This document shows positions 11,356 to 23,110 of a stretch of DNA of 64,000 nucleotides, in pieces. Source of the stretch: Locusta migratoria (lineage: Eukaryota > Arthropoda > Insecta > Orthoptera > Acrididae); contig CM048745.1 in NCBI GenBank assembly GCA_026315105.1, positions 543,898,758 to 543,962,757 of the forward strand, in the 5' to 3' direction. Within the stretch, counting starts at the first letter, position 1. Every line of letters begins with the position of its first letter. Position numbers and translations under genes: made by a program. The notes beneath the pieces are model-generated. The model did no database searches and was not told the DNA's origin. It worked only from the letters and a program-made list of their open reading frames with translations.

Positions 11356-14034
11356 AAGTGAAGCGTCACTTGCTTCAAGCACTTGTTAGGGTCCACGTGT
11401 TAATTAAAAAAAGTACCTATGCATTTTGGTTAAATAATATTTTGTGACTGGAAGAAATTTTCTGATTAAGATTTATCTTTGTATTACCTTTTCTCGTGGT
11501 GTTTCAATATTTACCTAATTACTCTTTGGTTTTTCTAAATAAGAAGTTTCATGTTTCAGTATGATGTTCGATTCCTTTCATGGCCACACCTTCCTCGATT
11601 AGTCTTCTTATCGATCTGCCAGTAATAATAATCACAGACAGAAAAGTAGGAAACCAGATGTTGCATTCCTTATTAGTCCTCCTTCACCGAACGTGTTATC
11701 ATTTGAGTATATTCGAAAATGTCAAATTATTATAACAAAGTTTGCCTCTGTCTCCATATGAGTCTCTCTCTCTCTCTACCACTTTCAGTCTTTTTCTCAT
11801 CGTTTTCCTGATTGTCATCTCCTGTGCTGTGCTGTTATTTAAGAAATTCTGAAGAAACTTTCTTTCTGTATTTCGACATATGTAAGGTATACCAGGAATA
11901 ACAAACGAGTCACTAATGGGAGAAGGTATCAAATTATTCAGAGAATAATTTCCCTAAAATTTGAAACGTACGTATTTCGTAATTTCCGCTAAGTCCTCTT
12001 GGAGAGTAATGGCAGAACGTGCGGGTTCATCCGCCGTATATGAAACCAATAGCATATATCGAAATTGCTGTGAGATGTTATTGTGCTATTAATTTCAAAT
12101 AAAATTTAGATGTTCCTCCAATCTTCATATGCTGCTAAATATGACGAATAGTGAAAATAAAATGAAACCTTCATCGAGCGGCAAGATGTACAAAAATACA
12201 TTATTTCGCCAAGAATATTTCTTATATGGAACACTAAGTTTCAAAGCGTCAGTAACGCCGTCTTTGGGCATAATTATCACTTTTGGTACCCAAACGTCAA
12301 AGTCTTTCTGTTGTATTTTGATAAACGATTAACATTTGTATTAAACAATGTGGAAAATGGTCTTTACAGATAATGACTACGCGTAATACATTATCAAAAT
12401 TTTTCTCTAGTCACATGGTAAGTTGTTTATATGTTTGATGCACACTGCGCAAAGCGGCTAAAACATTATTTTTAATTTTGTACATACGTACGGTATTTTT
12501 AAAAATCTGGATTTCGACAATGGATAAAGATAAATTTTAAAATTGGTTTGAGAATATCATCGTAGGAACACATGCTTAAAAATTCGAGGATATTAAATGA
12601 ATGAAATGTATAGAAGTGTCTTCGAAGTTTTTTACCGAAAGGTCATGGTTTTCTCAGAAAACGATTATCAACAAATGGAGCTTATATAAATTGTAGAAAG
12701 GACATCTTATATCACACGTAATGTACAAAAACGAACCGATTGTCTCAATTTGGTGAACAACAGGAAGAGTGCAAAGTTTAAATTTTGACTCAACACTTTA
12801 GCATAGCTACAGTGCCAGTACCTGTATAAGTTTTTTCCTGGTAGGCATTCAGATCATCAATAAATCAAGAGCTTCTCCAAGTAGTTTACCTCTCATATCT
12901 GTGAGCAATAGAAACCGAGATATGAGACTTTGGAGAATCGCATTTTAGCACTGTCGTTAGTGATCATGATATCGTCATACCGGTAGTGTTACTGAAGTCA
13001 GTTAGCTAGTCAAGATGGCAAGGATAGTATTTTTGTTATAGATAGTTAACAAGGAATTCTTAGTTCTGCCACACTTAGTTAATTGATATCGTTTTCTTCG
13101 CAACACTACAAGTTTTGTCCTAGCCACAAATACCCTAAGTTGCGGGACTTAAATTATTTAGTGTAATAAAACAGTACATCCGTTATCCGATAACTGTGAA
13201 AGTCCTTTAGGCCGAAACTAATGTGCCCCAAGGGACAAGAAATCGCCAAATAATTTAGTTCCCTCAGACTGAAATCCGTAGAAAAGAAGTTGTCAGAAAA
13301 AATACTGTCGAACCAAGTATGTTCTCCTTGTGAAGCAATTTGTAACTTAACAAAGAGACGGTCACCATCATAATTTTAGACATCATTGTACCAAGTCTGT
13401 CGTAATGAATCTACATTTGATTCCGAAATTTCTTGACAATCAATTAAAATTATACGTAACAATACATACATTCAATGAGCAGTGGGGTAATTTCTTTTAT
13501 CAGCTTTGCATTTAGTCACGCAGAGCGTAGAGAGCCTCAGAAATCTCTCGCAGTAACCATCACTATCAGCTTCAATGAAATGACGAGTGCTGTTCATATA
13601 AAGGACCTACAACATCTAATTTTAATGAGAAAATAACGTGCAATTTATAATCAGGGGGCATTGACAATTGCGTTAGATGTGTTCAGTCCAGTATTTGGTT
13701 ATTCGGTACTTTTAAAATTAGCAAAATAGCTACTATCTTCTGGAACCTATTAGATGTCTAATCTGAAAAGCATTCCCTGACTAGAATTAGTTCATACATA
13801 GAACTAGATATCTTCTCTGTTTACCAGTAGGTATTTAACAACTAAAACAGCAGGTAAATGATTTTTTACTTCAAAGAATAGCATTAACCTGAACACTCAG
13901 CTCAAGATATTACTAAACACTCAAGACAATTACTTTCATTAAAATATTAATACTGCTGTACACTAATTAAATTTAGAAAACTCTTAAAGTTTCTAATACT
14001 TCGTATTACCTTCATACACTAGGGGAAAGACAGA
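11356..14034. other. Anonymous AT-rich DNA
   Basis: 2.7 kb without a recognisable gene. It has a short CT tract at 11762-11777. The open frames are short (77 codons or fewer) and without family similarity. Confidence 0.6.
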
Positions 14035-15655
14035 TACCACCTACGTTTGGAGGCAAGAAAAGCATGTAATGAATATCAAGAGCTGTGAGGGAAATTCATT
14101 ACCAAGCAATGATGGGAAAGCAGCAAGGTGGAAGGAATATATAGAGGACCTATAAAAGGGAAATGAACTTAAAATCGGTAATGTTAATATGAAAGAGGAA
14201 GCAGATGAAGATGAGATAGGAGATATGATGCTGTGATAAGAATTTGACAGAGCACTTAAGTATTTCATTTGAAATAAGAGCCCTAGAGAAGATGACATTC
14301 CCACTGATTTCCTTTGGAGAGCCACTCATGAACAAACTGTTACCTTCTGTGCAAGATGATAGGGGAAATACCATCAGACTTCAAGAAGAATTTAGCAATT
14401 CCAAATATAAAGGAAGTATGCGCAGACAAGTACGAAAATTACAGAACTATCAGTTTAGTACGTCATGGTTGTAGAATACTTACACATTACTATTTAGCGA
14501 CGAATGGAAAAAACTGGCAATTTTCGACCTCTGGGAATTTCAGTATGGATTTAGGAGAAATTTAGAAACACGTAAGGCAATACTCACAAATAATTTATAA
14601 GACAGGTTAAGGAAAGGCAATCCAACGTTTTCAGTATTTGTAGATTTGGAGGAAGCTTTTGATAATGTTACTGGAATACAATCTTTCAAATCCTGTAGGT
14701 AGCAAGGTTGAAACACCGGGAACGGAAGGTAATATTCAACTTGTATAAAAACCATGCAGCAGATATAGAGTCGAACGGCATAAGAGGGACGCAACGGTTG
14801 GGAAGGGAATAAGTTGCGTTCGTAGTCTTTCTTCAATGTCATTCAATCTGTACACTGTGAAAGCTGTGAAGTAAAGGTAGGAGATATTGGCAGATGAAAG
14901 GTCAGGGAAAATTATGAAGACTTGCGGTTTGTTGATTATATCGTAATTCTGTCAGAGACAGCAAAGAATCTGGACGATCAACTGAATGTAATGAAACGTT
15001 AACAACAGAAAAAGAAGGGAAGTGGAATGAAGTCTAAGAAAATCAGGCGACGCTGAAGGAATGAGATAGGTAACGAGACAGTAGAAGTAGATGATGAGTG
15101 TCGTTATTTGGGTAGCAAAGTAACTTCTGATGGTCGAAGTACATAAGATCAAAATTGCAGAATGTCAATAGGAAGAAAGGTATTTCTGAAAAAGCGAAAT
15201 TTTTTACCATGGAATATTAAGTATTAGTAAGTCTGTGTGAAGGCGTTTGTTTCGAGTATGGAACTGTCCAGGAGCGAAACGTGCACAGTAAGGAGTTCAG
15301 GCAAGAAGAGGATAAAAGCTTAAGAAATATGATACCACAGACACAGATTAGTTGGGTAGAACGTGCAATTAATGTGGATATACCGAGCAGAGATGTGGAG
15401 ACGTCTCCATCAGATCTTGACGAAAAGGAGTCGTCCATTGATGGGTCACATTCTGAGACGTTAAGGAGTCATCTATTTAGAAGTAAAGGGAAGTGTATGG
15501 GTTAAAGATCGCAGAGGAAGACATGATTAGAATAAGCAGGTTCAAATGGGTGGATGTTGCTGTTCTTAGTCAGATATGACGTGCCTTGCATTGGATACGA
15601 TAGCGTGGAGAGCTACATCAACAGCCACCAGACTGAAAGACCGCATAATAACGAG
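14035..15655 (+). mobile_element. RTE-like LINE copy, heavily decayed
   Basis: The same family as 9856-11340. Recognisable pieces are the linker (AARWKEYIEDL-like at 14125-14155), LGEPLMNK (14310-14345), IPSDFKKNLAIPNIKEV (14358-14412), ENYRTISLVRHGCR (14425-14470), VDLEEAFDN (14641-14668) and the 3' end with CCACCAGACTGAAAGACCGC at 15628. Frames change every few hundred bases, and the ADD motif region is mutated. The tail runs directly into the next LINE fragment. Confidence 0.8.
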
Positions 15656-15664
15656 ACAATAAAA

Positions 15665-16695
15665 ATAGTATGTGAATCTTATAATTTGCGAAGTAAAATA
15701 ACTTATGATAGGGGAAGTAGAGAAGATATAAAATGCAGATATCCAATTTTATTTACATGTTAGGAAGTCCTTTCTGAAAGCATTTGTCTGTTGTGTAGCA
15801 TTCTACGGGAGTAAAACATGAACAGTAAGTAGTTCAGACAAGAGGATGATAAAGCTTTCATAACTTTCTACACTGGACTTGTGAGTCATATTCTGGAGTA
15901 TTGCTTCGCATTGTGGGATCCACACCAGGTGGGACTGACTGACGATGCAGAGAGAGTTCATAGAAGGCCAGCTCGTTTATTGGGGAGAGAGAATTACTGA
16001 ATTGATGCACGAGTTGAGCAGGAAATTTTAAAAAAAAAGAGTTTTTCGTTGCATCTTATTCTATTTGCGAAATTTCTTTCAGCAACTTTCTCTTCTGAAT
16101 GCGAACATATTTCGTTAGCACCCACCTACATAACAAAATAAGAGAAATCAGATCGAAAACAAAGACATTTATATGTTTCTTTTACCCGCGATCTATTAGA
16201 GAGGAGAACTGCAGAGAAATATAAAAGCGATTCGATGAACACTCTGCCATGCACTTCATTGTGACTTGCAGAGTACCCATATAGATTCCGTTTATTGCTG
16301 TCTCTATTGACAGCCAGCGAGTTTGACAACATTTTTTGCGCTCTTCTCATCGCTTGTAGTGCTGCAGATGAATGCTAAAAATTAAATTGGTAGACTGCGT
16401 AACTAATGAGGAGGTACTGAACATAATCGGGAGGGAAAGATATCTTTGGAATATCTTGACTAAAACAAGGGATCGATTAGTGGAGAACATTCTGAGACAT
16501 CAAGAAATACACTGTAGCACTGGAGGGACGAGTATGGCGTAAAAATCGTAGAGTGTAACTGAGAAAAGAGTACACTAAGTAGGTTCAAAAGGATGTTGGT
16601 TGACGTTCTTATTGAGAGGATAAGAGGCTTGCACAGGACAGGGTGGCTTACAAAACAGAATCATATCAATCTTGGGCTGAAGACCAAAACAAAAA
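15665..16695 (+). mobile_element. RTE-like LINE 3' fragment, split by another LINE
   Basis: A second copy of the same family begins at ESYNLRSKITYDRG (YLG-equivalent region) and reaches about 15860. It resumes at about 16365 (GTGCTGCAGATGAATGCTAA, equivalent to the CYRRML region) and ends at 16695 with the GGGCTGAAGACCAAAACAAA tail. The two LINE copies lie head to tail, so this copy's 5' truncation abuts its neighbour's 3' tail. Confidence 0.75.
15865..16360 (+). mobile_element. CR1/jockey-type LINE 3' fragment nested in LINE
   Basis: The + strand encodes LVSHILEYCFALWDPHQ, the conserved C-terminal RT segment (L-x-x-x-x-L-E-Y-x-x-x-x-W-D-P) of CR1/jockey-type LINEs, then RLLGRENY. Further on, ISLAPTYIT and VSFTRDLLERRTAEKYKSD resemble the usual end of such ORF2 proteins. 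The noncoding end is near 16290. It sits inside the RTE-like LINE, so it inserted later. Confidence 0.6.
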
Positions 16696-17281
16696 AAGCA
16701 CACGTCGCAATCTTTTTTAAATACATATAAATTGGTCTACTAGGTGCACTGGCTTACTTCGGTACATACAAATTATTAAAATTTAACTGACATTAAATAT
16801 TCGTTGAAATTATTAACCATATACTGATGGTGCTATGCTCCCCTACCAATTTAGAGTTATACTGTCATAAACTCACTTTATTTTTCTCACATGGAGTAAG
16901 TACGAAATTAACTAATTATGTATAAAAACTAATAATACCTTTACTCCACTATGAAAGTTAATCAGTAATAAAAATACTGTTTTATATAGGATTACGCGGA
17001 ATAATTAACAGGACCCTGTCAAGGAATGTAGCATGGGAAGATATTAGGATGAGAGCTACAAGTTTTAAGTTAATTATATGATAAGTCACTTTTAACTGTA
17101 CGTAGCAGGTCCATGCAACTGACAACACTAAATGAAACTATTACGTGAGAGCTCTTTCGTAGCGTTGGCGACGATTTGTGAGAATTTTGTGGGTGGCAAT
17201 CGTACATATGGCACTTGAAGCAAATGAGCTCAGATATTTCGCTTTTAATGTCGCATTTAATTCAACATTTTGAGATTGCGT
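16696..17281. other. AT-rich flank of LTR element
   Basis: No feature is recognised. The last four bases (17278-17281, GCGT) are the target duplication of the LTR retrotransposon. Confidence 0.6.
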
Positions 17282-18952
17282 TGTAAGAGTACACCTGTTG
17301 GTGTATCTTACAGTTTGATTTAAAGTAATGTATATACTGTCTTAAATTTGTTTATTGCATGTATTTTTCATTTGTTGTATGCTAGATATATTTCTTATGT
17401 AACGTCATTTTCTATATTGACTCATTTAGTGTAAACCCGCATGAATGCAAGGACATTCTTATGTTGTAAGTTAGCAATGCGCCAGAGACAATGTTGAACC
17501 TGTATCAAAGGCTGTCTTTGGCACAGAAGTAGTAGCTGTGAGTGTCGCGCTGCTGAAGCAGTCGCGGTGCGGACTCGCCAAAGTAAAGACATAAAAGCAG
17601 TCGCGGTGCGGACTCGCCAAAGTAAAGACATAAAAGCAGTCGCGGAGCGGACTCGCTATAGTAAACACATAAATGTTTTGTTGATAGTGCAGAGGCACGC
17701 TAGGCGCAGTGTGGCGCGAGTTTAATGCAATTGCAATAAGCCTGAGAGGCGTACTGTTTAATGTATTGAAGAAAGTGCGAAATAAGTTTATTTATACTCG
17801 ATCAGTGTAATCTTTTTTCATGTGTGCAAGAAAAGTAATTGTTTGGTACCAAGTCTATTGTCACCGAGTGTGATCGTTGTTGTAGTAAGAGTACCTATTG
17901 TAATCATATCTGTCTTGTATGGACTTCACGACGAAGACGACGAAAGCAGATGAGTACTTTTGTATCATTTTATTTTGTATGCATGTAAATGTAGTGTCAA
18001 CCCAATCAGAACTTTGGTTCAATTATACATGACTTATTTTGAAACCAGTCTTAATTTTGTAAGTAGTTGTAGTCACCCCATTATCACCATTATTAGATTA
18101 TGTTGATTATGCAAGCCTGTACATTGACCAACAAGTTCAATCATTTTCAAAGTAATTACGATCAGTCCTAAAGAAATTGCTAGACGATTTAAAGAATTGC
18201 TAAACGTGTTACAACCACAGAGACTAGTAATTAAAGTGCAAGAGAGTTTGCAAGTAAAGTAAATTTGGTTTCATTTATGTAGAAAGTAACCAGACTTGAC
18301 TGAAGTAATTTTTTTATGAAATACGTTAAATGCCAAACTCTGCTCAGCCAGTTACATGCGTACGCTACCCAGGCCCTGGAACCAATACAAAAAAAAAAAA
18401 AAAAATAAAAAAAAATAAAAAAATAAAAAAAATTAAAAAAAAAAAAAAATAGTTTACGTAAAGTTTTATAAGGAAGGTGAATGCTTTAAACTATATTATT
18501 AAAATATTTGGGAACTTTAACTGTAGTATTTGTGAAGCTCATTGCACCACGCAGTTTCACAGTACTCAGCTATTATCATCGCAATCAGAGTTTATCTGTT
18601 ATTTCAATTTTGATTATAACACGAACACGCCATCACCACTACATGAATTCTGACACAATTTATTAGTGAAGTTGAGCTGTTCGTGAATCGTAAGAGGTGC
18701 TAGTTGGCGGCTGTAGTCAATGCTAAGTCAGATAGGGCCAAGCTTAATTAATTACCACAGTGATTGTTTCAAGTTAATTAATATCTTTTTTTTATTCAAA
18801 ATTTTTAACTTTCACTGCGAAAGTGTTGCTGCGATCCATTAGTTGTGATTTGCTACAACATTCAATAACGAAATTATTATTACTAGAGTATACTATTACG
18901 CATTCTAAATTTTGAGATTCTTTGACGACCTCCAACAGGCAATTTTCTTACA
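17282..18952 (+). repeat. 5' LTR (1671 bp)
   Basis: Starts TGTAAGAGTACACC and ends TTTTCTTACA. It contains a 39-bp tandem repeat at about 17551-17670, an A-rich AAAATAAAA tract (18389-18450), and a roughly 298-bp segment (about 18610-18907) absent from the 3' LTR. Long LTRs of this size are unusual but known in gypsy-type elements. Confidence 0.93.
17551..17670 (+). repeat. 39-bp tandem repeat inside LTR
   Basis: Three units contain GCAGTCGCGGTGCGGACTCG. The first two are nearly identical and the third has substitutions (GGAGCGG, GCTATAG). The same array is in the 3' LTR at about 25167-25286. Confidence 0.9.
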
Positions 18953-18954
18953 AT

Positions 18955-18972
18955 TGGCGACACCACTGCCAG
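18955..18972 (+). promoter_or_regulatory. Candidate primer-binding site
   Basis: TGGCGACACCACTGCC begins two bases after the 5' LTR. It starts with TGG, the complement of the CCA end of a tRNA primer. The tRNA species was not determined. Confidence 0.65.
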
Positions 18973-19134
18973 GATAGTTTGGGCGCCTACGTTGTACCTG
19001 GTTTGGCAAGAAATTTGTTAATAAAGTAATAGTAATTAAGTTATCATTACATTTTGATTTATTATTTTGTTCTGTATATTGATTGACTGTTTATTGGATG
19101 TGAAACTTGTATATCGTTTGTTGATTTTGAAACA

Positions 19135-21289
19135 TTGTTGAAAAGTTCAAACATGGCACCAGTAGGGCAGCGTCATCGTGACGCAACAATAGAGAAAAGT
19201 AGGGTCCTTACTATGAACGCGATAATGCGTAGAAGCCAGGCATCAACAATGGATTCAAGATTAGAAAAGGTAACCGAAATGGAAAACGTACCGGAAATGG
19301 AAAATGCAAATTTGAACGTAGATCGACAAGAAATTACGCGTGATCAAAATGAGGTTCGAAGAACTAGTACAGATTTGAGACACTCAAACGATCGCAGGTT
19401 AGCGATAAACTTGGGTCACGTAATTAATGGAGAGAAAACTAACCTGGATGAGGTCGCGGACAATGTTAGTGATCAGCAAAAGGTAATTGACAAACATCAG
19501 AACGAATCGGAGGCTAAATGTTCATCAGATGATCTGTCATCAAGTAGTGAGGAGGAACGGAAAATCGACAAAAATAAAAAGGATAGGCGAAGGACAAAAA
19601 TGAGGGATGCTGTGCCTCAAGGAAATGCAGACATTAAGTGCGTTAATGCAATTCATGCTCATACAAAATATGAGACAGAATTTGAGCCGGGATCTTGGTC
19701 AAAAAATCGAAAAGTCACAGTTAGAACTAAGACGGGAACGTGGACAGGACATTAAGAAAATAGATAAAAAAATCGAAGAAATAAAAAAGGAAAATGAACA
19801 CGTTAGGAAGCAAATAAGTAAACAGGACAAAAGGATAGATGATTTAGCCACGCAAACGGAACAACAGATTACGCATGCGCAAAAAAATTGTGAGGAGCGT
19901 CACACCGAGTGCAGTAACGAAGTCACTTTGGTTAAAAAATCATTAAACAGAACCAAAGACAAAGTCGCGGGACTCGAACAGGGATTAAAACACACTGAGT
20001 AAATAATTGTTCAGATACAAAGAGAAATGCAGCGTGTAGTGGAACATGGAAGCAATACGTGGACCCCGCCTAGTACAGAAGCGCAAGTTGGCAGTCACAA
20101 TGATGACGCAACAGATAATTGTTATCGTCTCATGAGGCAGCCAGCTGCAGAAAACGTCAGGTTTGAAACGACAAAATCTGTCACCGAAATCAGTAACGGG
20201 AATTCGCATAATGAAATAAATTTGAAGGGAACTGTACCGGAGCAAAGAAATGTTGCGCCATTGCCTTGTGTTGACAACAATGAGGAGGCAAGGCGAACCG
20301 AAAATGATAGACGAATGGAAAAGTATTTGCGTAGTATCAGACCGCCACAATTCAAACCAGATGGCGACATCCACATAATGAAATTTTTGAATCACAACGA
20401 ACAAACTTTACCGCGAGATTGGTCGGATCGCATGTGTATAAATTATATTCTGTCCAACGTGCATGAAAGTATTCATAATGACGTTATGGACATGAGTAGC
20501 GAGAGCAGAAGCTACAGCGAATTTAAGGATCAACTAATACGCAAATATTGGTCATCAGCAAAGCAGGATGAAGTTTATGAAGATATCCACACAGCACCGA
20601 TCTTTAACGCAAATAAATTCAGTACGATGGAGAAATATGTGAAACATTACTGGAATAAGAATAGGTATCTTAGCTATCCAATACCGGAGCGAGCTTTCAT
20701 TTCAGTAATGTTAGCAAAATTGCCCAGACGTGTGCGAGATCTTTTCATTGTACAACCAGTTTTATCTATAGAAAAATTTATGGAAGTCTTGGAAAGATCT
20801 GATCGAAGCTGGGAAAATGGAGACCGTACCAACCGACAGGACAGAGGGAATAGGAATGGAACAGATGATCGACATTATCGGAGGGACGAAGGTACTCGCC
20901 GTGAAGATAACGGATACGGGCACCGACAAGCGGATACACGGGAAGACAGGTCACGAGGAGGTGATACCAATAACGGCCGACAAGATGATCGACGGCAACG
21001 TCATCAGAGAGAAGAAGAACCGAGACAAGACCGACAGGAAAATCGTAATAGAGAGAGGAATAATCGAAATGATTGGCAAAACAGCGGAGCTAGGCCCAAA
21101 GAATACAATCAGTCACGTAATGTAGACAGAAGTAGAGGAGACGGAAGAACAGTCTACGAGAAACCGGGACCTCGCGACAAACAGGTTTATGCGTTAGAAG
21201 CACGCACAGTAGATAATGGAGACACCAACCACGAAATACGTAATCAAAGTACGAACAATCATGAAGAAAACGCACGTTGTTTAAACTAA
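19135..21289 (+). pseudogene. gag: Gag, one frameshift and one stop
   Basis: Structural protein that would form the virus-like particle. Frame 1 runs from the ATG at 19135 (an in-frame ATG follows at 19153) to about 19680, where a one-base change moves the reading to frame 2. Frame 2 continues to 21289 with a single TAA at 20000-20002. The N-terminal part is polar. Residues encoded by 19700-20000 look like a charged coiled coil (IKKIDKKIEEIKKENEHVRK). The region 20330-20810 (RPPQFKPDGDIHIMKFLNH to EKFMEVLERSD) resembles a retrotransposon capsid domain. The C-terminus (20815-21160) is very Arg/Asp/Gln-rich and probably binds RNA in place of a zinc knuckle; no CCHC is seen. The stop overlaps pol. 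Confidence 0.8.
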
Positions 21290-21328
21290 TTAAGCGGCCT
21301 GCTTTGCCCCGCGGCGAGGCCGCAAAGC
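21280..21328 (+). promoter_or_regulatory. -1 ribosomal frameshift signal (slippery heptamer + pseudoknot)
   Basis: T TTA AAC (21280-21286), read in the gag frame as TTA AAC, is immediately followed by the gag stop TAA (21287-21289). Slipping back one base puts ribosomes in the frame of pol. Seven bases downstream starts a 7-bp stem (GCGGCCT 21294-21300 with AGGCCGC 21317-21323). Loop bases GCTTT (21301-21305) can pair with AAAGC (21324-21328), giving an H-type pseudoknot. The heptamer class and the spacing match known retroviral -1 signals; the structure is inferred by eye. Confidence 0.8.
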
Positions 21329-22050
21329 CTTTGAAGGGGACTGAAGGACCGACGAGCTCAGACGAAAATGCAAAGAAAGTAGACTCAGATAATGAATGGA
21401 TAACGACAGATGATGAAGAAGAATCTGACGTTATATACAAGACTACGAACGTAATTGAACATGGTAAGAATGAACGAACAACAACTGTAGAAGCAAAGAT
21501 GCTTGAGGGCGCGCAAATAAACAAAGTTATTGACGCATCAGCGCAAATAAATAAAGTAACAGTCGGGCCAGAAACGGAACAAGAATACCATGAAAGAATG
21601 TTCGTTGAAGCAATAGATGCGTCACTGGACAACAATGATCAAGATAAGAAAACTTGTTGTGTTCAACTTGAAGAAGATACTGACGTGGAAGAGACGGAAG
21701 ACAGTGACGAATCGGATACGACAGAAGATGAGCAGGGAGAACCAGACAACAAAGCAGCAGATACCGTAACCACCTGTACGGAAGAAGTAGCAGAAAATTA
21801 TGATTCATTGCAGAATGAGTTTCCTGACATCATCGAACATATCGAAATTTGGAGCCAACACGACTTTGCAACGACAGCACCGCAGACGAGACAATGCAAT
21901 GCCATCCGGAAGTCAGATGAACAACAAAAGTTATCAACGGAAGAAGAAGATGTGCTTAGAACTGAAATACGAGTATTGAGAGACGCCAGACAAAGCGAAA
22001 GCAATACATGTCCGAAACTAAAACTGGTAATCGGAAGCAAGGATTATTAA

Positions 22051-22370
22051 GCATTAATTGATACTGGGTCGATGATTTCGATTTTGACACGATCGATTTA
22101 TGAGGATGTTAAGAAAAGCTTGCATAGAATAGAGGAACTTCCAGCAACTAGATTGAAAATATATGGAGCTTTCAATTCTAAATTTGTGGAATCAAAGAAG
22201 AAGATTTTCTTGCCGTTTAAAATCAATCAGCTTAACCAACCATTTTACCATGAGTTTGCAGTAGTGGAAGAAATAAATATTCCGTTGATAATTGGAGCTG
22301 ATTGGCTACAGAAAGTTAAAGCGGTCGTGGATCTGAAAACAAATATTTTGACTGTTGAAGACGAAGGAAA
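22051..22370 (+). other. Retropepsin domain 1
   Basis: A-L-I-D-T-G-S followed by MISILTRSIYEDV, and about 75 residues later IPLIIGADWL. This is the catalytic Asp loop and the flap-distal h-h-G-x-D motif of retroviral-type aspartic proteases, which cleave Gag-Pol. The preceding TAA (22048-22050) is two codons before ALIDTGS and is a likely point mutation. The following residues VVDLKTNILTVE close the fold. Confidence 0.85.
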
Positions 22371-22764
22371 CCAGCACACCACCGAATTATTACCGCAAGT
22401 GGAACATCCAGTAAAAACATTTAATATCAGATGCAGCCAGGAAGACATAAAAACAGGTCATGACAAACAAAGGCAAAGAGAAAGGTTAAAAGAGAAGGAC
22501 GAACAATTTGAAGATCTTAACGATATATGCAACGTGCCGACAACAATGAGGCGTGACGCGCCGCGAGCCGGCACAGAGTACTGGAGAAGACGACGCGTGA
22601 AAATGAAACACTCAACTGTAAATGAACCGTCTGACTGTAGTTATGTGAATCAAGAGCATTGAAGCGGACGAAGAAGTGGGGTACAGCAAAATGAAACCTT
22701 ATTTGAATTGACACACAAAGAAAGGACACATTTTTTACTCGAAGAAGACGACACCCAAGAGGAC

Positions 22765-23110
22765 ACCGAAATGAACTTGATAATTACCGGATTTGTAGGA
22801 GAACGGATTGTTACTGTGACACCGGACACCGGAAGCCAGTACAATGCAATCGAAGAGGATTTGTACTTAATTAGCCACAAGCAGAAGCTAATTATCAAAG
22901 AAGACTCTTGCAATATAAACACATCATCTACTATACCAAAGCAAAGCGTGCAAGTACGGAAACGAGTAATGCTAGAGATTATTGTATGTGAACAGGCGAT
23001 AGTGGCAGAATTTTTAGTTGTCAGAGGATTAAAGACCGACGTCGTGATTGGTGCGGACACGATGCGGAAGTTAGAAATGAAGATTAATTATTATAAAAAA
23101 TATATAGAAT
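22765..23110 (+). other. Retropepsin domain 2
   Basis: LIITGFVGERIVTVTPDTGS, then YNAIEEDL, and about 68 residues later TDVVIGADTMRKLEM. The order and spacing of the Asp loop and the IGAD motif match a second complete retropepsin fold, directly preceding RT. It is only weakly similar to domain 1, so it is not a recent duplication. Which domain processes Gag-Pol cannot be told from sequence. Confidence 0.8.

Noticed and set aside
17551..17670. CRISPR-like array
   Set aside because: The units are contiguous tandem repeats without unique spacers, inside an LTR of an insect-type element.
17422..17698. Periodic frames on the minus strand in the LTRs
   Set aside because: The repeated VFTLASPHRDCFY peptide arises from the 39-bp tandem repeat and is present in both LTRs; no sign of translation.
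21090..21635. 181-codon frame on the minus strand
   Set aside because: Antisense shadow of the gag end and the acidic pol linker.
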